The notes under the pieces are model-generated. The model saw nothing but the letters and a program-made list of their open reading frames with translations, ran no database searches and was not told the DNA's origin. The position numbers and the translations under genes were made by a program. This document shows, one piece after another, positions 1 through 12,165 of a stretch of DNA of 64,000 nucleotides. The stretch's first letter is position 1. Every line of letters starts with the position of its first letter. Location of the stretch: contig NC_079211.1 in the NCBI RefSeq assembly GCF_029633865.1, forward strand, positions 147,180,543 through 147,244,542, in the 5' to 3' direction. This DNA is from Lampris incognitus (Eukaryota > Chordata > Actinopteri > Lampriformes > Lampridae).

Positions 1-594
1 TGAAGAACATCCCCACAGCATGATGCTGCCACCACCATGCTTCACTGTAGGGATGGTATTAGCAAGGTGATGAGAGGTGCCTGGTTTCCTCCAGACGTGA
101 CGTTTGGTATTCAGGCCAAAGAGTTCCATCTTGGTTTCATCAGACCAGAGAATCTTGTTTCTCGGGGTCTGAGAGTCCTTTAGGTGCTTTCTGGCAAACT
201 CCAAGCAGGCTGTCATGTGCCTTTTACTGAGCACAGGCTTCCGTCTGGCCACTCTACCATAAAGGCCTGATTGGTGGAGTGCTGCAGAGATGGTTGTCCT
301 TCTGGATGGCTCTCCCATCTCCACAGAGGAACGCTTGAACTCTGTCAGAGTGACCATCGGGTTCTTGGTCACCTCCCTGACCAAGGCCCTTCTCCCCCGA
401 TTGCTCAGTTTGGCTGGGCGGCCAGCTCTAGGAAGAGTCCTGGTGGATCCAAACTTCTTCCATTTACAAATGATGGAGACCACTGTGCTATTCGGGACCT
501 TCAAAGCTGTAGAAGATTGTTTGTACCCTTCTCCAGATCTGTGCCTCGATACAATCCTGTCTTGGAGGTCCACAGACAATTCCTTTGACTTCAT
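1..594 (-). CDS. Tc1-family transposase, cut by the window edge
   Basis: The minus strand is open from an ATG at 592-594 to the window edge, 198 codons without a stop or frameshift. The start MKSKELSVDLQDRIV leads into a helix-turn-helix DNA-binding region (about residues 1-60), then a basic region with the GRPAKLS-type motif (about residue 70). A catalytic-core segment with SDETK, where the D is one of the DDE/D acids, follows at about residue 155, and HGGGSIMLWGC comes near the cut end. Tc1 transposases have about 340 residues, so the last third lies outside the window. The enzyme cuts and rejoins the element ends at TA dinucleotides. An undisturbed frame is unusual for fish Tc1 copies, which mostly carry breaks. 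Whether the missing part is also open cannot be seen. Confidence 0.9.
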   Translation of the reverse strand, partial: MKSKELSVDLQDRIVSRHRSGEGYKQSSTALKVPNSTVVSIICKWKKFGSTRTLPRAGRPAKLSNRGRRALVREVTKNPMVTLTEFKRSSVEMGEPSRRTTISAALHQSGLYGRVARRKPVLSKRHMTACLEFARKHLKDSQTPRNKILWSDETKMELFGLNTKRHVWRKPGTSHHLANTIPTVKHGGGSIMLWGCSS

Positions 595-995
595 GGCTTG
601 GTTTCTGCGCTGGCATGCACTGTCAACAGTGGGACCTTATATAGACAGGTGTGTGCCTTTTCAAATCATGTCCGATCAATTGAATTTACTACAGGTGGAC
701 TCCAATCGAGATGTAGAAACATCTCAAGGATGATCAGTGGAAACAGGATGAACCTGAGCTCAATGTTGAGTGTCATAGCAAAGGGTGTGAATACTTATGT
801 ACATGCAATATTTTAGTTTTTTATTTTTAATAAATTTGCAAAAATGTCTACAAAATCTTTTTCACTTTGTCATTATGAGGTATTGTATGTAGATTGATGA
901 GAAAAAAAGGAATTTAATCCATTTTGGAATAAGGCTGTAACATAACAAAATGTGGGGAAAGTGAAGGGGTGCGAATACTTTCCGGATGCACCGTA
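1..995 (-). mobile_element. Tc1/mariner DNA transposon, 5' part
   Basis: The transposase frame is followed outward by about 400 bp of AT-rich sequence ending near 994-995 in GGATGCACCGTA. This is the typical outer end of a fish Tc1 terminal inverted repeat (reverse complement TACGGTGCATCCGGAAAG) next to the TA target dinucleotide. The other inverted repeat lies left of the window. Confidence 0.85.
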
Positions 996-1189
996 GATGC
1001 ATTTTCTGGCCTCCATCCTCCGGCCACATTCAGTAGGCGAGCGGCAGGCCCGACCCACCTACATGGGTTCATCTCCCTGAGAAGAGGGGGCATTGGAGCT
1101 GGAAAAAACCCAGGAGCCAGTGTAGAGGTCTCGGCCTATCTTCGCAAAAGGTGGTGGGAAGAAGCAAGATGTGGTTTGGGGTGGCTGAT

Positions 1190-1937
1190 GGCTAACCCTT
1201 TCCCTACATCAATCGTGAAGGCAATTATCTAGTCTGATGACCACAGAACTCAAAGAATCAAGGTCAGCAGAATCATCCCAGCTAACTCATCCTTCACTAG
1301 TTCACAAAGGCCATTTACAAATAGCCCCTGAAGCACCTCATTATTCCACCCAGAGTCAATAGCTACAGTTCTGAATTCAACTGAATATTCGGATGCACGA
1401 TGGGGGCCCTGCTGGAGGGCGAGGAGGCGTTTGACAACATCCTAACAGAGTGGTCAAAAACTTTCATCAAAAGAGGAATTTATGGCAGACTGACTCTTGT
1501 ACTGCTGATGCCCAGTCTAAAGCACTGCCTTTAAGTGAGCCCACAATATAAGCTATTTTAGACTTATCTGAGCTGTAGGTGAGTAGTTGCTGCTCAAAAG
1601 CCAACCGGCACTACATAAGGAATGCCCCACAGGTACCAAGGTTTCGAGTGCAACACTCCAGTGAGGGAATCTGGGGCTGTCTGGGCCAGAGAGCTGGCAA
1701 AACTGGAATGTGCACCAGAGTGGGAGGATTGGGTTGAGCTCCAGGCTGTAGCAGGGAGAGCTGAGAGTAGACGTGGTCAAGTTGGGCTCCGGTGTGGATG
1801 ACTGGTTGTCAGGTTCTGGAGTGCCCCCACCACTTCGAGGAGGGTCTGATCTTGTCAGCCCACAATAAGGCTTCGATTGGCGAGAGCCTAGTGGGGTTCA
1901 TCTGTGTCCGTTGGGGCTACGTTTGCCAATATTGTTC
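1190..1937 (-). pseudogene. Gag relic of a sushi-type Ty3/gypsy retrotransposon
   Basis: Read on the minus strand, in shifting frames, the stretch gives pieces typical of gag of sushi-class Ty3/gypsy elements. In order these are a start like MDPADTDEP just inside the LTR, a segment LGTCGAFL with QCRLAFEQQ, then KIAYIVGSLKGSALDWAS, EFRTVAIDSGWNNEVLQGL and VVIRLDNCLHD. At least three frameshifts and several stops break it. It ends near 1190, before any protease or reverse transcriptase. The same gag class was domesticated in mammals as PEG10/RTL genes, but the breaks here argue against function. Confidence 0.7.
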
Positions 1938-2449
1938 TGTTATGAACTCAGGGAGGACCCGAACGCAGGACACGCAGACAGGATGATACGGTAAAACTTG
2001 GTCTAATGAGCAGAGGCAGGCAGGGGTCAGAACAACAGGGAGTCACTATAATATCCGATGAGACAGACAGGGATCAGGCAGGCGGATAAATAGTTTCAGA
2101 ATTCAGTTCGGGTTACTGGAAAGTCCGTCCAAAACCTGGCAACAGAAAAGGCAAGGGGCAGCCAGCAAACACGGAGTCAAAAGTATAGGCAGCAGAGTTA
2201 AAGACGAGCAGGACAGGCCAAAAGTTCAAAAGGAGAAAAACGCACACAGGGAAAGCAGGAGTATATAGATGCTGAGAAACTAATCCGGGAATGGGAGCAG
2301 GTGTGGAAGATACAGGGCAAAAGCAGGGGCAGGAACTGAAACAACAAGACAGGTACGGATTCCAAAATAAAACAGGAAGGCAAAAAATGAAAAAAACAAA
2401 AACAAAAAAACAAACACTGACTGAACTGGGGGGAGACACAGCCATAACA
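1938..2449 (-). mobile_element. 5' LTR of the sushi-type element
   Basis: A 512-bp segment starts TGTTATG and ends CATAACA, the inverted ends expected of an LTR. On the minus strand it reads TGTTATGGCTGTG...TTCATAACA and is followed at once by GAACAATATTGGC and the gag start, as in sushi elements. GTTC occurs on both sides (1934-1937, 2450-2453), but because gag continues inward this is probably chance and not a solo-LTR target duplication. Confidence 0.7.
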
Positions 2450-2516
2450 GTTCATCACGCAGGCCAGGGATGCTGAAGAGGACAGGACATGGTTTGTTTA
2501 ATGAGGCTGAAATGAC

Positions 2517-2838
2517 AACTGGGGTCAACCTTGGGGGTCGTCCCGGGTCATCCTCTGTGTGGAGTTTGCATGTTCTCCCCGTGTCTGTGTGGGTTTCCTC
2601 TGGGTGCTCCGGATTCTTCCCACAGGCCGAAGACATGTAGGTCAGGTGAATCGGCCATACTAAATTGTCACTAGGTGTGAATGTGTGTGTCGGCCCTGTG
2701 ATGGCCTGGTGGCCTGTCCAGGGTGTCTCCCCACCTGCCACCCAATGACTGCTGGGATAGGCTCCAGCATCCCCGCAACCCTGAAAGCAGGATAAGCGGT
2801 TTGGATAAAGGATGGATGGATGGATGGATGGATGGAAA
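2517..2838 (+). mobile_element. SINE with LINE2-type tail (family A), 5'-truncated
   Basis: It begins in the GGGTCGTCCCGGGTCATCC region, runs through GTTTGCATGTTCTCCCCGTG and GACTGCTGGGATAGGCTCC, and ends in a (GGAT)n tail near 2838. The tRNA-like head seen in the 25481 copy is missing. This 3' part is the common teleost L2/Maui-type tail. Confidence 0.75.
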
Positions 2839-2969
2839 TGATGACTGACCAAAACCAAGTTCACCATACATCTGGGGAAGCAGATCATTAAACCAGCTTT
2901 ATAACGAATCTGATCATTTACGTCACCCTTCATTGCATTTTCTCTCCGTTTTCTCTTTATCTTTCCTAG

Positions 2970-3054
2970 AAACGTCTCGCTGAAACAGAACACACGCTAT
3001 GGGGAAAGCCAGGCCAGCATCCTCAGACCACCTATCAGCTCGTCTGTCAGCTGA
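2970..3054 (+). CDS. Possible terminal exon of an unidentified gene
   Basis: A pyrimidine-rich acceptor (TTTATCTTTCCTAG, ending 2969) is followed by an open stretch in which, after one base, AAC GTC TCG runs to TGA at 3052-3054. It encodes NVSLKQNTRYGESQASIL followed by about ten more residues. The stretch is unique sequence between repeats, and upstream exons would have to lie left of the window. I do not recognise the peptide. The acceptor is good, but 27 codons are little evidence and chance cannot be excluded. Confidence 0.25.
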
Positions 3055-3179
3055 CCCAGAGGAGGACTGACGGCAGATGAAACCAGGACGAGTCCCAAAC
3101 CAGCTGAGGAGACATAGGCGCCAAATAAGAAAATCTCATGGGCTCGCTTGCACTTTATAACGTGTCCATCATCTGCTGT

Positions 3180-3941
3180 TTGTCTTTTTAAGAGTCCACC
3201 CCCACCTGCTGTAAGTCACTCTTCGACAGCAGAGTCTTAAAAAACGATAAAGAGACACTATCGTGTTTCCAAACACGAACAGAGCACAGGACATGGAAAC
3301 CAGGGCTCCACGTGCAAGCCAAAACCTGCACTCGAGTGACTGGCGCGTGCTGGCATGCACGGTGGAGCTCTTGGCAGGATGGTGGCAGCATGGGCAGGCG
3401 ACGGCGACACACACACGCCACTGCGAGACAGCAGGTGTGTGAGACGAGCTGGACCACCTCGTAACGCCCCGTGTTGCAATTAAACGAGCCCCGGTCCGTC
3501 CCGACGTTCGTGAGTTGTGACAAAGCTGCTGTGCACACAAACCTTAAGTACAGATACATACACACATAGATACACACATATACACATGCACCAACACCTA
3601 ACCCTATACACTTAAATGCAATACACACAAATGCAAAAATGCACACATGCATATACACACATCAGACCGAAGTCCTGATCAGTCTCACTCTCTCTCACCT
3701 TACCGTCCATACTGGATGAGGAGCAAGAGCTACACACATACACACACAGAAATACAAAAACATCATCAACATACACACACACACAAACCCCAAACCTACA
3801 GACACACACTGGGCTTCTAGGGAAAGGTCTAGTCTATATACTGAGCCTCTGTCTGTGTCCAAGTCCACGTACGTACGTGTGTGTGTACACACACACACAC
3901 GCACGCACGCACACACGCACGCACACGCACGCACACGCACG

Positions 3942-3975
<34 letters not shown>

Positions 3976-4155
3976 CACACACACTGTCCAGGTCTGGTTA
4001 GACAGGCTCCTTAAAGGAAGCAAACAGCTCGTCTGGGGCTGTTTGCCGTCTGCTGCTGCCTGGCTCTAAATATTGGTGACAGGTGTCTTAAACGAGCCGC
4101 GAGAACACCTGGACTTCATTATCCTCTCAGACACAGCTGGAGCTCGGCCAGCTGC

Positions 4156-4219
<64 letters not shown>

Positions 4220-4476
4220 CGCTAGCAAAACACACACACACACACACACAAAGACGCTAGCAAAACACACACACACACACGCGCACGCACACGCACTGCT
4301 TATACAGAAAACACACACAGAAAAATGGACAACCATACAGGCACAGAAACGCACACACCCAACATGCAAAACACACACACACACAAAGTTTAACACACGG
4401 ACAAATAGGCAAAGCCACATTCAAATGCATAGGACAGCAGACACACACAGAAAAACGGATAGTCATACAGGCACAG

Positions 4477-4554
<78 letters not shown>

Positions 4555-4600
4555 AGCCAGACGGAATAACATCCAGACAGGAACACAGGACACAAGTTAA
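3180..4600. repeat. Low-complexity block, CA-rich microsatellites
   Basis: Interrupted (CA)n arrays lie at about 3889-3984, 4158-4213 and 4484-4551, with CA-rich spacers containing repeated AAAACACACACA-type units. The open frames here (poly Val-Cys or Thr-His) are artefacts of the dinucleotide repeat. No gene is seen. Confidence 0.9.
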
Positions 4601-5688
4601 CACAATTCCCTCATCTTTTGCTTTAGCCCCCACCCCCCACTCCCCATCCCCACCCTGAGCCCCCCGGGGCCTCTCCACCCCTCACCCCGCTACACTGTTA
4701 TTCTTACACTGGCAGCAGCAGCGGCAGACAGACAGACAGCAGTAGTTAGTCCCCCGGGAGGCTGGACTGGAAGCAAGGGGGACAGGAGGGCGAGGATGGG
4801 GGAGGGGGAGGCAGCGGAGGGGAGGGGATGTCTGCTCGTCAGCGGGCAGACTCAGACTCATCCTTTCTGGAGAGAGCCAGACTCCCGCCCCCCCCCCTCT
4901 CCTTTCAGTTCGATTCAAAATGCTCTACTGGCACGAACGCTTCATCCACAGTACTGCCAAACTGTCGCGATACAATAAGAAATAATCACAGAGAAGTTAA
5001 AGAAAAAGCAACGTACACAAAACCAGAACATCACATAAATACTGGAGTTCTCTCTCTCTCTCTCCCTCTCCCCTTCTCACCTTTTCATGAGGTCGAAAAT
5101 GGATTCGTACTCTCCTCAGCGTCTTGTGTTGTCAAAATGACCAGACTGACAGTTGCAGAGGGTTTGTGGAGCTGATGGAGAGACAGAAAGTGAGACAGAG
5201 AGGGGGCGAGAGAGGGAGGGAGAGAGAGAGCGGCGGAGAGGGGGGCACGGGGGTTTTCCCGTCCCATAGTGGAGGATACTGGGCCGACTGGGCCGACTGG
5301 GCCGACTGGGTGGACTCTTCACATCTGAACTTTGACCTGCTTCCTGTCTCGTTCTTCCCTGGGAACCCGGGCGGTTTTCCATGATGACTCCCGAGCTCAT
5401 GTTGAAGCCACTCGCTCGTATTAAACAAAGATGGACTCGGGTCTCAAGGCGGTTTGGAGAAAACCGAGCCGGGCCGGTAGCGGTCCAGTTAACCGGGACA
5501 CTGGTCTGTGAAGTTTAACGGGTCCTGTGTCCTCCGGTGGGTTCGCACGACACAGCCTTCGGGCTTTCTTTTCCTCTCAAAATTAGACATCTTTAACCTT
5601 CGACAGACTCGGTTGTACTACGTAATCTTCCCGCGCCATCAATGTTGCGACGCTAACCTGGAGTGGTGCGCTTACTTGGGAAGACTAA
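4600..5688. other. No gene seen; GC-rich unique stretch
   Basis: Mixed sequence with C-rich and GA-rich patches (5180-5240) and a short 10-bp tandem (CTGGGCCGA type, about 5278-5312). Short open frames overlap on both strands, but none has splice sites or a recognisable product. Confidence 0.5.
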
Positions 5689-6090
5689 TGCCCCTTTTCC
5701 ACTACACGGTGCCGGCTCGGCTCGGTTCGCCCTTTTTCGTTTTCCATTACTGGAAAGTACCAGCATTTCGGTAGCCGTTACCACTTTGCTGGTACCACCT
5801 TTGTCGACGTTCCGAAAACACTGGAGCGGCCTACCAAAATCAACGCAGACCTCTGATTGGTCAGAAAAACGCGTCACTGCGTTGTTTTGCGTCATCAATG
5901 CGCGCATGTGCTATCACCCGGCATTTTTTAAATACTGAAGCGGTCGAAACGGAGTTATCTTGAACGCACATTTTGAAACTGGAAAAAAAATGGAGCGCCG
6001 AAAATCCACGCCGTGGGTTACGGTAATGGAAAACGACACGGGAGCGAGCCGAGCCGAGCCGAGCCGGTACCATGGAGAGGAAACGGAGCA
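5689..6090. mobile_element. Harbinger-type MITE
   Basis: The left end TGCCCCTTTTCCACTACACG and the right end (reverse complement TGCTCCGTTTCCTCTCCATG) form inverted repeats with GGCTCGGCTCGG-rich inner arms. TAA flanks both sides (5686-5688 and 6091-6093), the 3-bp target duplication expected of PIF/Harbinger elements. The centre is non-coding. A second copy sits in mymk intron 1. Confidence 0.7.
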
Positions 6091-6555
6091 TAAATGACTT
6101 CATCGTCTATGGACGGGTCCTGGCTGGGCTCCAGAGCTGCGACGGTGATACGGCTGGTTGGCGCCCAGCAGGTGTGTCGTTGTCTGGGAAGGGCTGCGCC
6201 ACGTGAAACCATTACAAACAGGAAGTAAGACACAAAAAACCCTCGCTAGCTTCCGGCTCCGAGAGGTCGTTTTAGAGTTAGCATAGCTGTGGCGTCCATT
6301 TTTTTTTTCAAAAGAAACGCTGTTTTACAAAGAACGATTAATGAAACTGCAATGTGTCCTTTTAATTAAACAATTTCAACTTTTTAATAAACAACATCAC
6401 GTTATGTTTATTTCAATTTGCTGTTTCAGTGTTGTCATTCACCGCCCGCAGTACGTAGCCCCTCCTAACCGGCCCTGCTTCCTGCTGATAAAACACCTCC
6501 ACCTTTAAGCTGCACAGATGGAGTACATACACTGGTCTATGTAGGCTGACGGTGT
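6091..6555. other. No gene seen
   Basis: AT-rich unique sequence between the Harbinger-type MITE and an ATCT array. No supported exon, RNA gene or mobile element was recognised. Confidence 0.5.
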
Positions 6556-6556
6556 T

Positions 6557-6628
<72 letters not shown>

Positions 6629-6644
6629 ATCCACCATCCATCCC

Positions 6645-6701
<57 letters not shown>

Positions 6702-6808
6702 CCACCCATCCATCCGTCTATCTATCATCTTATCCACCACCCATCCATACATCTATCTATCCATCCACCCATCTATCCATCCATGCCATTCGTCCATCCA
6801 TCCCATTC

Positions 6809-6851
<43 letters not shown>

Positions 6852-6852
6852 A
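6556..6852 (+). repeat. (ATCT)n tetranucleotide array
   Basis: Long runs of ATCT (about 6556-6627, 6647-6700 and 6808-6852) are separated by CCATCC-type variants. Confidence 0.95.
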
Positions 6853-6919
6853 CTATGCATAAAAGAAACACCAACAAGCAAAATTAACTTAATTTTCTAA
6901 AAATTGATTCATCTATATT

Positions 6920-7015
6920 CTGCAGACAAGCAGACAGACAGGACACAGACAGACAGACAGGACACAGACAGAGAGACATACAGACAGACGGACAGGACAC
7001 ACACAGACAGACATG
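6920..7015 (+). repeat. GACA-rich short tandem repeat
   Basis: GACAGACAGACAGGACACA units repeat about four times with small changes. Confidence 0.8.
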
Positions 7016-7570
7016 TAGATGGAAGAGGCTCTTTCAGATTCTTATCCACATTCTGCTCCTGGCAATTAAATTGATTACGATTCTGAAAAATGAAATCCCA
7101 TTTTCATTCAGTTTAAATTAATCTGACACCACTTACACAACACACACACACACACGCTGCACATACTGACAGTAGCTGTCAGCACTAGTTTTGTGTGATA
7201 CTGCACAACAAGACAAATTCACCTCCGATTCACCAACTTGCAGTCAACTCTCCAAACTTTGAACAGCTTCTTAAACATTTTTGTTGTTTCATTTCAACAC
7301 ACTTTACACTTATTTTTGAACAAAAAATAGAAATAGTGGCCCTGACATCTAAAAAAAGCCATGCCATTTAAAAACAGCAGTTTTAAGATTATTCCAGACT
7401 TGAACTGCCACCCATGTGAGCTGCTGGGCTGGGTAGGTAGACTGAATGAGGGCAGTCAGCTGGATGTAAAGTGGTGTATTTTGTTCCCATAATTCACTGC
7501 AGCATTTTTAGTGCCACAAAACATATTCCACAGTTTGACAAGTAGCACTGGCATGACGCTAGCCTCTACC
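7016..7570. other. No gene seen
   Basis: AT-rich unique sequence with a short CA run near 7140-7155. No exon-like frame or known repeat was recognised. Confidence 0.5.
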
Positions 7571-7644
7571 TCACCAGTTACCCCCCACACACACACACAC
7601 CCTATTCCCCACAGCTGACAACTTTCCAGACAGACTCTGTCCTC

Positions 7645-7700
<56 letters not shown>

Positions 7701-7941
7701 ACACACACACACACACACTCACACACACACACAAACATGCATATGCACATTAAACATTACATATACACATGCACTCGCGCACACCTGCACAGATCCATGA
7801 CTGCCATATGCACACAATCATACAAACACACACTTGTGCAGAATTAACATTATTGTGTGGATTTGTTTTGGTTGGGGAAAACACACACAAGCCTCATTGG
7901 CTTGGGTGTACCTCATAAATACACACATACAACCTCACATG

Positions 7942-8020
<79 letters not shown>

Positions 8021-8071
8021 GCAACGGAGTCCACACTAGCACCCATGGGCATACAAACATACTTACAAACA

Positions 8072-8107
<36 letters not shown>

Positions 8108-8385
8108 CTCCCTCTCACAGGGAGACATGTGACAAACTCTTCATACTGCAAAAATACATACAAAGAAACACATTACACACACACACTCATACACAACACA
8201 CACTCACACACTCATAAACAAACACAGACCCACAAACCCTGTCCTCACGCACAGGCAATGTGACTCAAACACTGTGTGCAGCAATACACACACACACACA
8301 CACTCATACACACACACACACATACACACAAACACTCAGACAAAATACTCAAACACAGAGACACATGAAACCACAGCAAAACAAA

Positions 8386-8462
<77 letters not shown>
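7571..8462 (+). repeat. CA microsatellite cluster
   Basis: (CA)n arrays at about 7648-7734, 7948-8019, 8075-8102 and 8391-8462 are joined by CA-rich spacers. Confidence 0.95.
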
Positions 8463-8466
<4 letters not shown>

Positions 8467-8544
8467 GAGAGTGCAAATATTGACTCACTCACCTCGCCTG
8501 CAGCAGTCCAGGGGCGTCTTGGTCTGGTTGAGGATGCCTCTCTG

Positions 8545-8965
<421 letters not shown>

Positions 8966-9320
8966 TAAACATGAGTCCAACTGCCTGACTGCTTTTACTC
9001 ACTTTCTCTCTTTTGTTCTCTCTCTCGCTCTCTCTTTGTCCCTCTCTCTCTGCCTGCCAAGCCTGACCTGATAAACCCTCTCCCCATTCTCTCCTCAACT
9101 CTCCCTGTCCTGGTAACAGACAGACAGAAATACAGACATCCAGAGAAACAGACAGAGCAACAACCCTTTGGACAGATGGTCAGACTAGAAGAGAGACAGG
9201 CAGCCAGACAGGGAGGGAGGAAGCTTGTTTCCCACAGTGCCTCACTTCTTCCTTCATCACACACCTTCCTCCTAATGTACTATCTATCAATCTACTTACT
9301 ATCTGTCGCTCCATCTATCT
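8966..9320. other. No gene seen
   Basis: CT-rich and CAGA-rich sequence without supported exons. Confidence 0.5.
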
Positions 9321-9478
9321 ACAGTGTACTGTCTATATGTAGTAATATGTTTAGTGTATTGTCTATATGTAGTAATATGTATACTGTACAGTCTATATGT
9401 AGTAATGTGTATACTGTACAGTCTATATGTAGTATCTGTATAGTGTACTGTCTATAATATGTATATAGTGTACTGAAA
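9321..9478 (+). repeat. Minisatellite, left half (interrupted by an RTE LINE)
   Basis: Units of about 29-35 bp (AGTGTACTGTCTATATGTAG plus a short variable part) repeat about five times. The same unit resumes at 13680-13750 on the far side of the RTE insertion. Confidence 0.8.
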
Positions 9479-11522
9479 CCCAGTATCTGGGGATGCACAA
9501 GCCAGTGCAGTCTTAGTGCTGGTCCCAAGCACGAAAAAATGGGGAGGGTTGCGTCAGGAAGGGCATCTGGTGTAAAACCTTTGCCAAATCAAATATGCGG
9601 ATCATAAATCAGATTTCCACACCGGATCGGTCGAGGCCCGGGTTACCAATGACCACCATCGGTACTGTTGGCCGGCAGGGTGCCGGTGGAAACTATGCTA
9701 CTGTTAGGCAAAGGCAAAGGAGAGGGGGAACCCATGTGCAGAGGCAGCAGGAGAGGAGGAAGGGTAGGAGTGTGGAGGTGAGAGTCTGAACTTTGAATGT
9801 TGGCACTATGACTGGTAAAGGGAGAGAGCTGGCTGATATGATGGAGAGAAGGAAGGTAGATATACTGTGTGCAAGAGACCAGGTAGAAGGGCAGTAAGGC
9901 CAGGAGCATCGGAACTGGGTTCAAACTCTTCTACCATGGTGTGAATGGGAGGAGAAATAGAGTAGGGGTAATTCTAAAGGAAGAGTATGTCAAGAGTGTA
10001 TTGGAGGTGAAGAGAGTGTAGGACAAATTGACGATTTTGAAGCTGGAAATCGAAGGTGTAATGATGAATGTGGTCAGCGTGTATGCCCCACAAGTTGGGT
10101 GTGAGATAGAAGAGAAAGAAGAATTCTGGAGTAAGTTGGATGAAGTGGTGGAGAGTGTACCCAAGGAGGAGAGTGGTGATTAGAGTGACCTCAATGGGCG
10201 TGTTGGTGAAGGGAACAGAGGTGATGGGTAGGTGTGATGTTAAGGAGAGAAATGTGGAAGGACAGATGGTGGTGGATTTTGCGAAAAGGATGGAAATGCT
10301 GTGGTGAAAACATTTCAAGAAGAGGTAGGAACACAGGGTGACGTATAAGGGTGGAGGAAAGTGCACACAGGTGGACTATATCTTTACGTAGGAGTTGCAA
10401 TCTGAAAGGGATTGGCGACTGCAAGGTGGTGACGGAAGAGAACGTAGTTAGACAGCTTCGGATGGTGGTCTGTAGGATGACTTAGGAGATCAAGAAGAGG
10501 AATAGAGTGAAGTCAGAGCCAAGGATCAAAAGTTGAAGAAGGAGGACTATTGTGTGGAGTTCAGGGAGGAGTTAAGACAGGCACTGGGTGGTAGTGAAGA
10601 GTTGACAGATGGCTGGGCAACCACTGCAGAAATAGTGAGGGAGACAGCTAGGAAGGTACTTGGTGTGTCATCTGGACAGAGGAAGGAAGACAAGGAGACT
10701 TGGTGGTGGAATGAGGAAGTACAGGAAACTATACAGAGGAAAAGTTTGGCAAAGAAGAAGTGGGATAGTCAGAGAGATGAAGAAAGTAGACAGGAGTACA
10801 AGGAGATGCGGTGTAAGGCAAAGAGAGAGGCGGCGAAGTCAAAGGAAAAGGCGTATGGCAAGTTGTATGAGAGGTTGGACACTAAGGAAGGAGAAAAGGA
10901 CTTGCACCGACTGGCTAGGCAGAAGAGCGAGCTGGGAAGGATGTGCAGCAGGTTAGGGCGATCAAAGATAGAGATGGAAATATGCTGACAAACGAGGAGA
11001 GTGTGTTGAGAAGGTGGAAGGAGTATTTTGAAGAGATGATGAATGAAGAAAATGAGAGAGAGAGGGTTGGATGATGTGGGGATAGTGAATCAGGAAGTGC
11101 GGTGGATTAGCAAGGAGGAAGTGAGGGCAGCTATGAACAGGATGAAGAGTGGAAAAGCGGTTGGTCGGTCGATCCAGAAGACATACCTGTGAAGGCTTGG
11201 AGATATTTAGGAGATGGCAGTGGAGTTTCTAACTAGATTGTTTAACACAATCTTGGAAAGTGAGAAGATGCCTGAGGAGCAGAGAAGGAGCATACCGGTA
11301 CCGATTTTCAAGAATAAGGGCGATGTGCAGAACTGTAGTAACTACAGAGGTATAAAGTTGATCAGCCACAGCATGAAGATATGGGAAAGAGTAATAGAAG
11401 CTAGGTTAAGAGGAGAGGTGACAATTAGCGAGCAGCAGTATGGTTTAATGCCACAAAAGAGCACCGCAGATAAGAGGTTTGCTTTGAGAATGTTGATGGA
11501 GAAGTGTAGAGAAGGTCAGGAG

Positions 11523-12165
11523 TGACCCAAAGGAATTGAATCGAGTGCAACTGGACTTGGTATATATCCGTGAAGACGTTTCACCTCTCATCCAAGAGGC
11601 TTCATCAGTTCATGCCTTTCTGACTAGACCAAGCTAGTCTGACTGGCTGGTGATGAAACTCAGATATTTATCCTCTTTGGAGTCGTTATCAGAGCTATTG
11701 ATGTTCATGGCTCTTTGTGTTCCGATGTTTAGCAACGCCTGCCGTTATCCAGGGTATTGATATGCATGGCTCTTTTGTGTTCCGATGTTAAGCCACGCCC
11801 GTCGTTATCAGAGCTATTGATGTGCATGGCTCCTTGTGATCCAATTGTTAAGCAGCGATGGTCGTTGGAGGTGTTAGTTTCGACTTCGTTAGTGCTCCAT
11901 TCAGTGGTCATGAGTCGCTGGAGCCGTTAGTGACCGACTGTTGTTCTTGGAGGCTAAGCTTCTTGAGTCTCTTGGGTAGAGATGAAAGGACGGCATTGTA
12001 AGTGGGAGATAGGTGGTGGCGCAGACCTCCTCCTCTGTTGAGGGATGGTTTTTCCAGTTTCGCATAGATGGCTTCCTTCACCCCTCTGGACAGGGAAGAT
12101 AGATGGTTTGAAAGTTCGGAGTGGCAGAGAAGTTTGTAGGAGTGGTGCAGGATATGTGAGGGCAG
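11523..12165 (-). mobile_element. Penelope-like element, 3' part, nested in the RTE
   Basis: On the minus strand the frame reads GVKEAIYAKLEKPSLNRGGG then LRHHLSPTYNAVLSSLPKR (about 12080-11950). This is the C-terminal end of the GIY-YIG endonuclease of Penelope-like elements. It is followed by three roughly 60-bp tandem units (about 11860-11687, each with TATTGAT...CATGGCTC) and a hammerhead-like motif at 11575-11608. The reverse transcriptase is missing. Confidence 0.7.
11575..11608 (-). ncRNA. Hammerhead-ribozyme-like motif in the Penelope-like element
   Basis: The minus strand contains the two conserved hammerhead boxes, CTGATGA and GAAAC. They are separated by a stem II (CCTCT pairing with AGAGG around a TGGATG loop, with one bulged G next to an A-T pair). 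Penelope-like elements are known to carry minimal hammerheads in their terminal repeats. Stems I and III are not clearly delimited, so activity is uncertain. Confidence 0.45.

Noticed and set aside
271-816. Plus-strand frames over the Tc1 element
   Set aside because: They are shadows of the minus-strand transposase and its terminal region.
1934-2453. Solo LTR with GTTC target duplication
   Set aside because: Gag-like sequence continues directly inward from the LTR, so the 4-bp match is probably chance.
4127-4678. Long minus-strand frames rich in Val-Cys
   Set aside because: They are translations of CA/GT dinucleotide arrays; the same holds for 7456-8685, 29396-29782 and 51628-52038.
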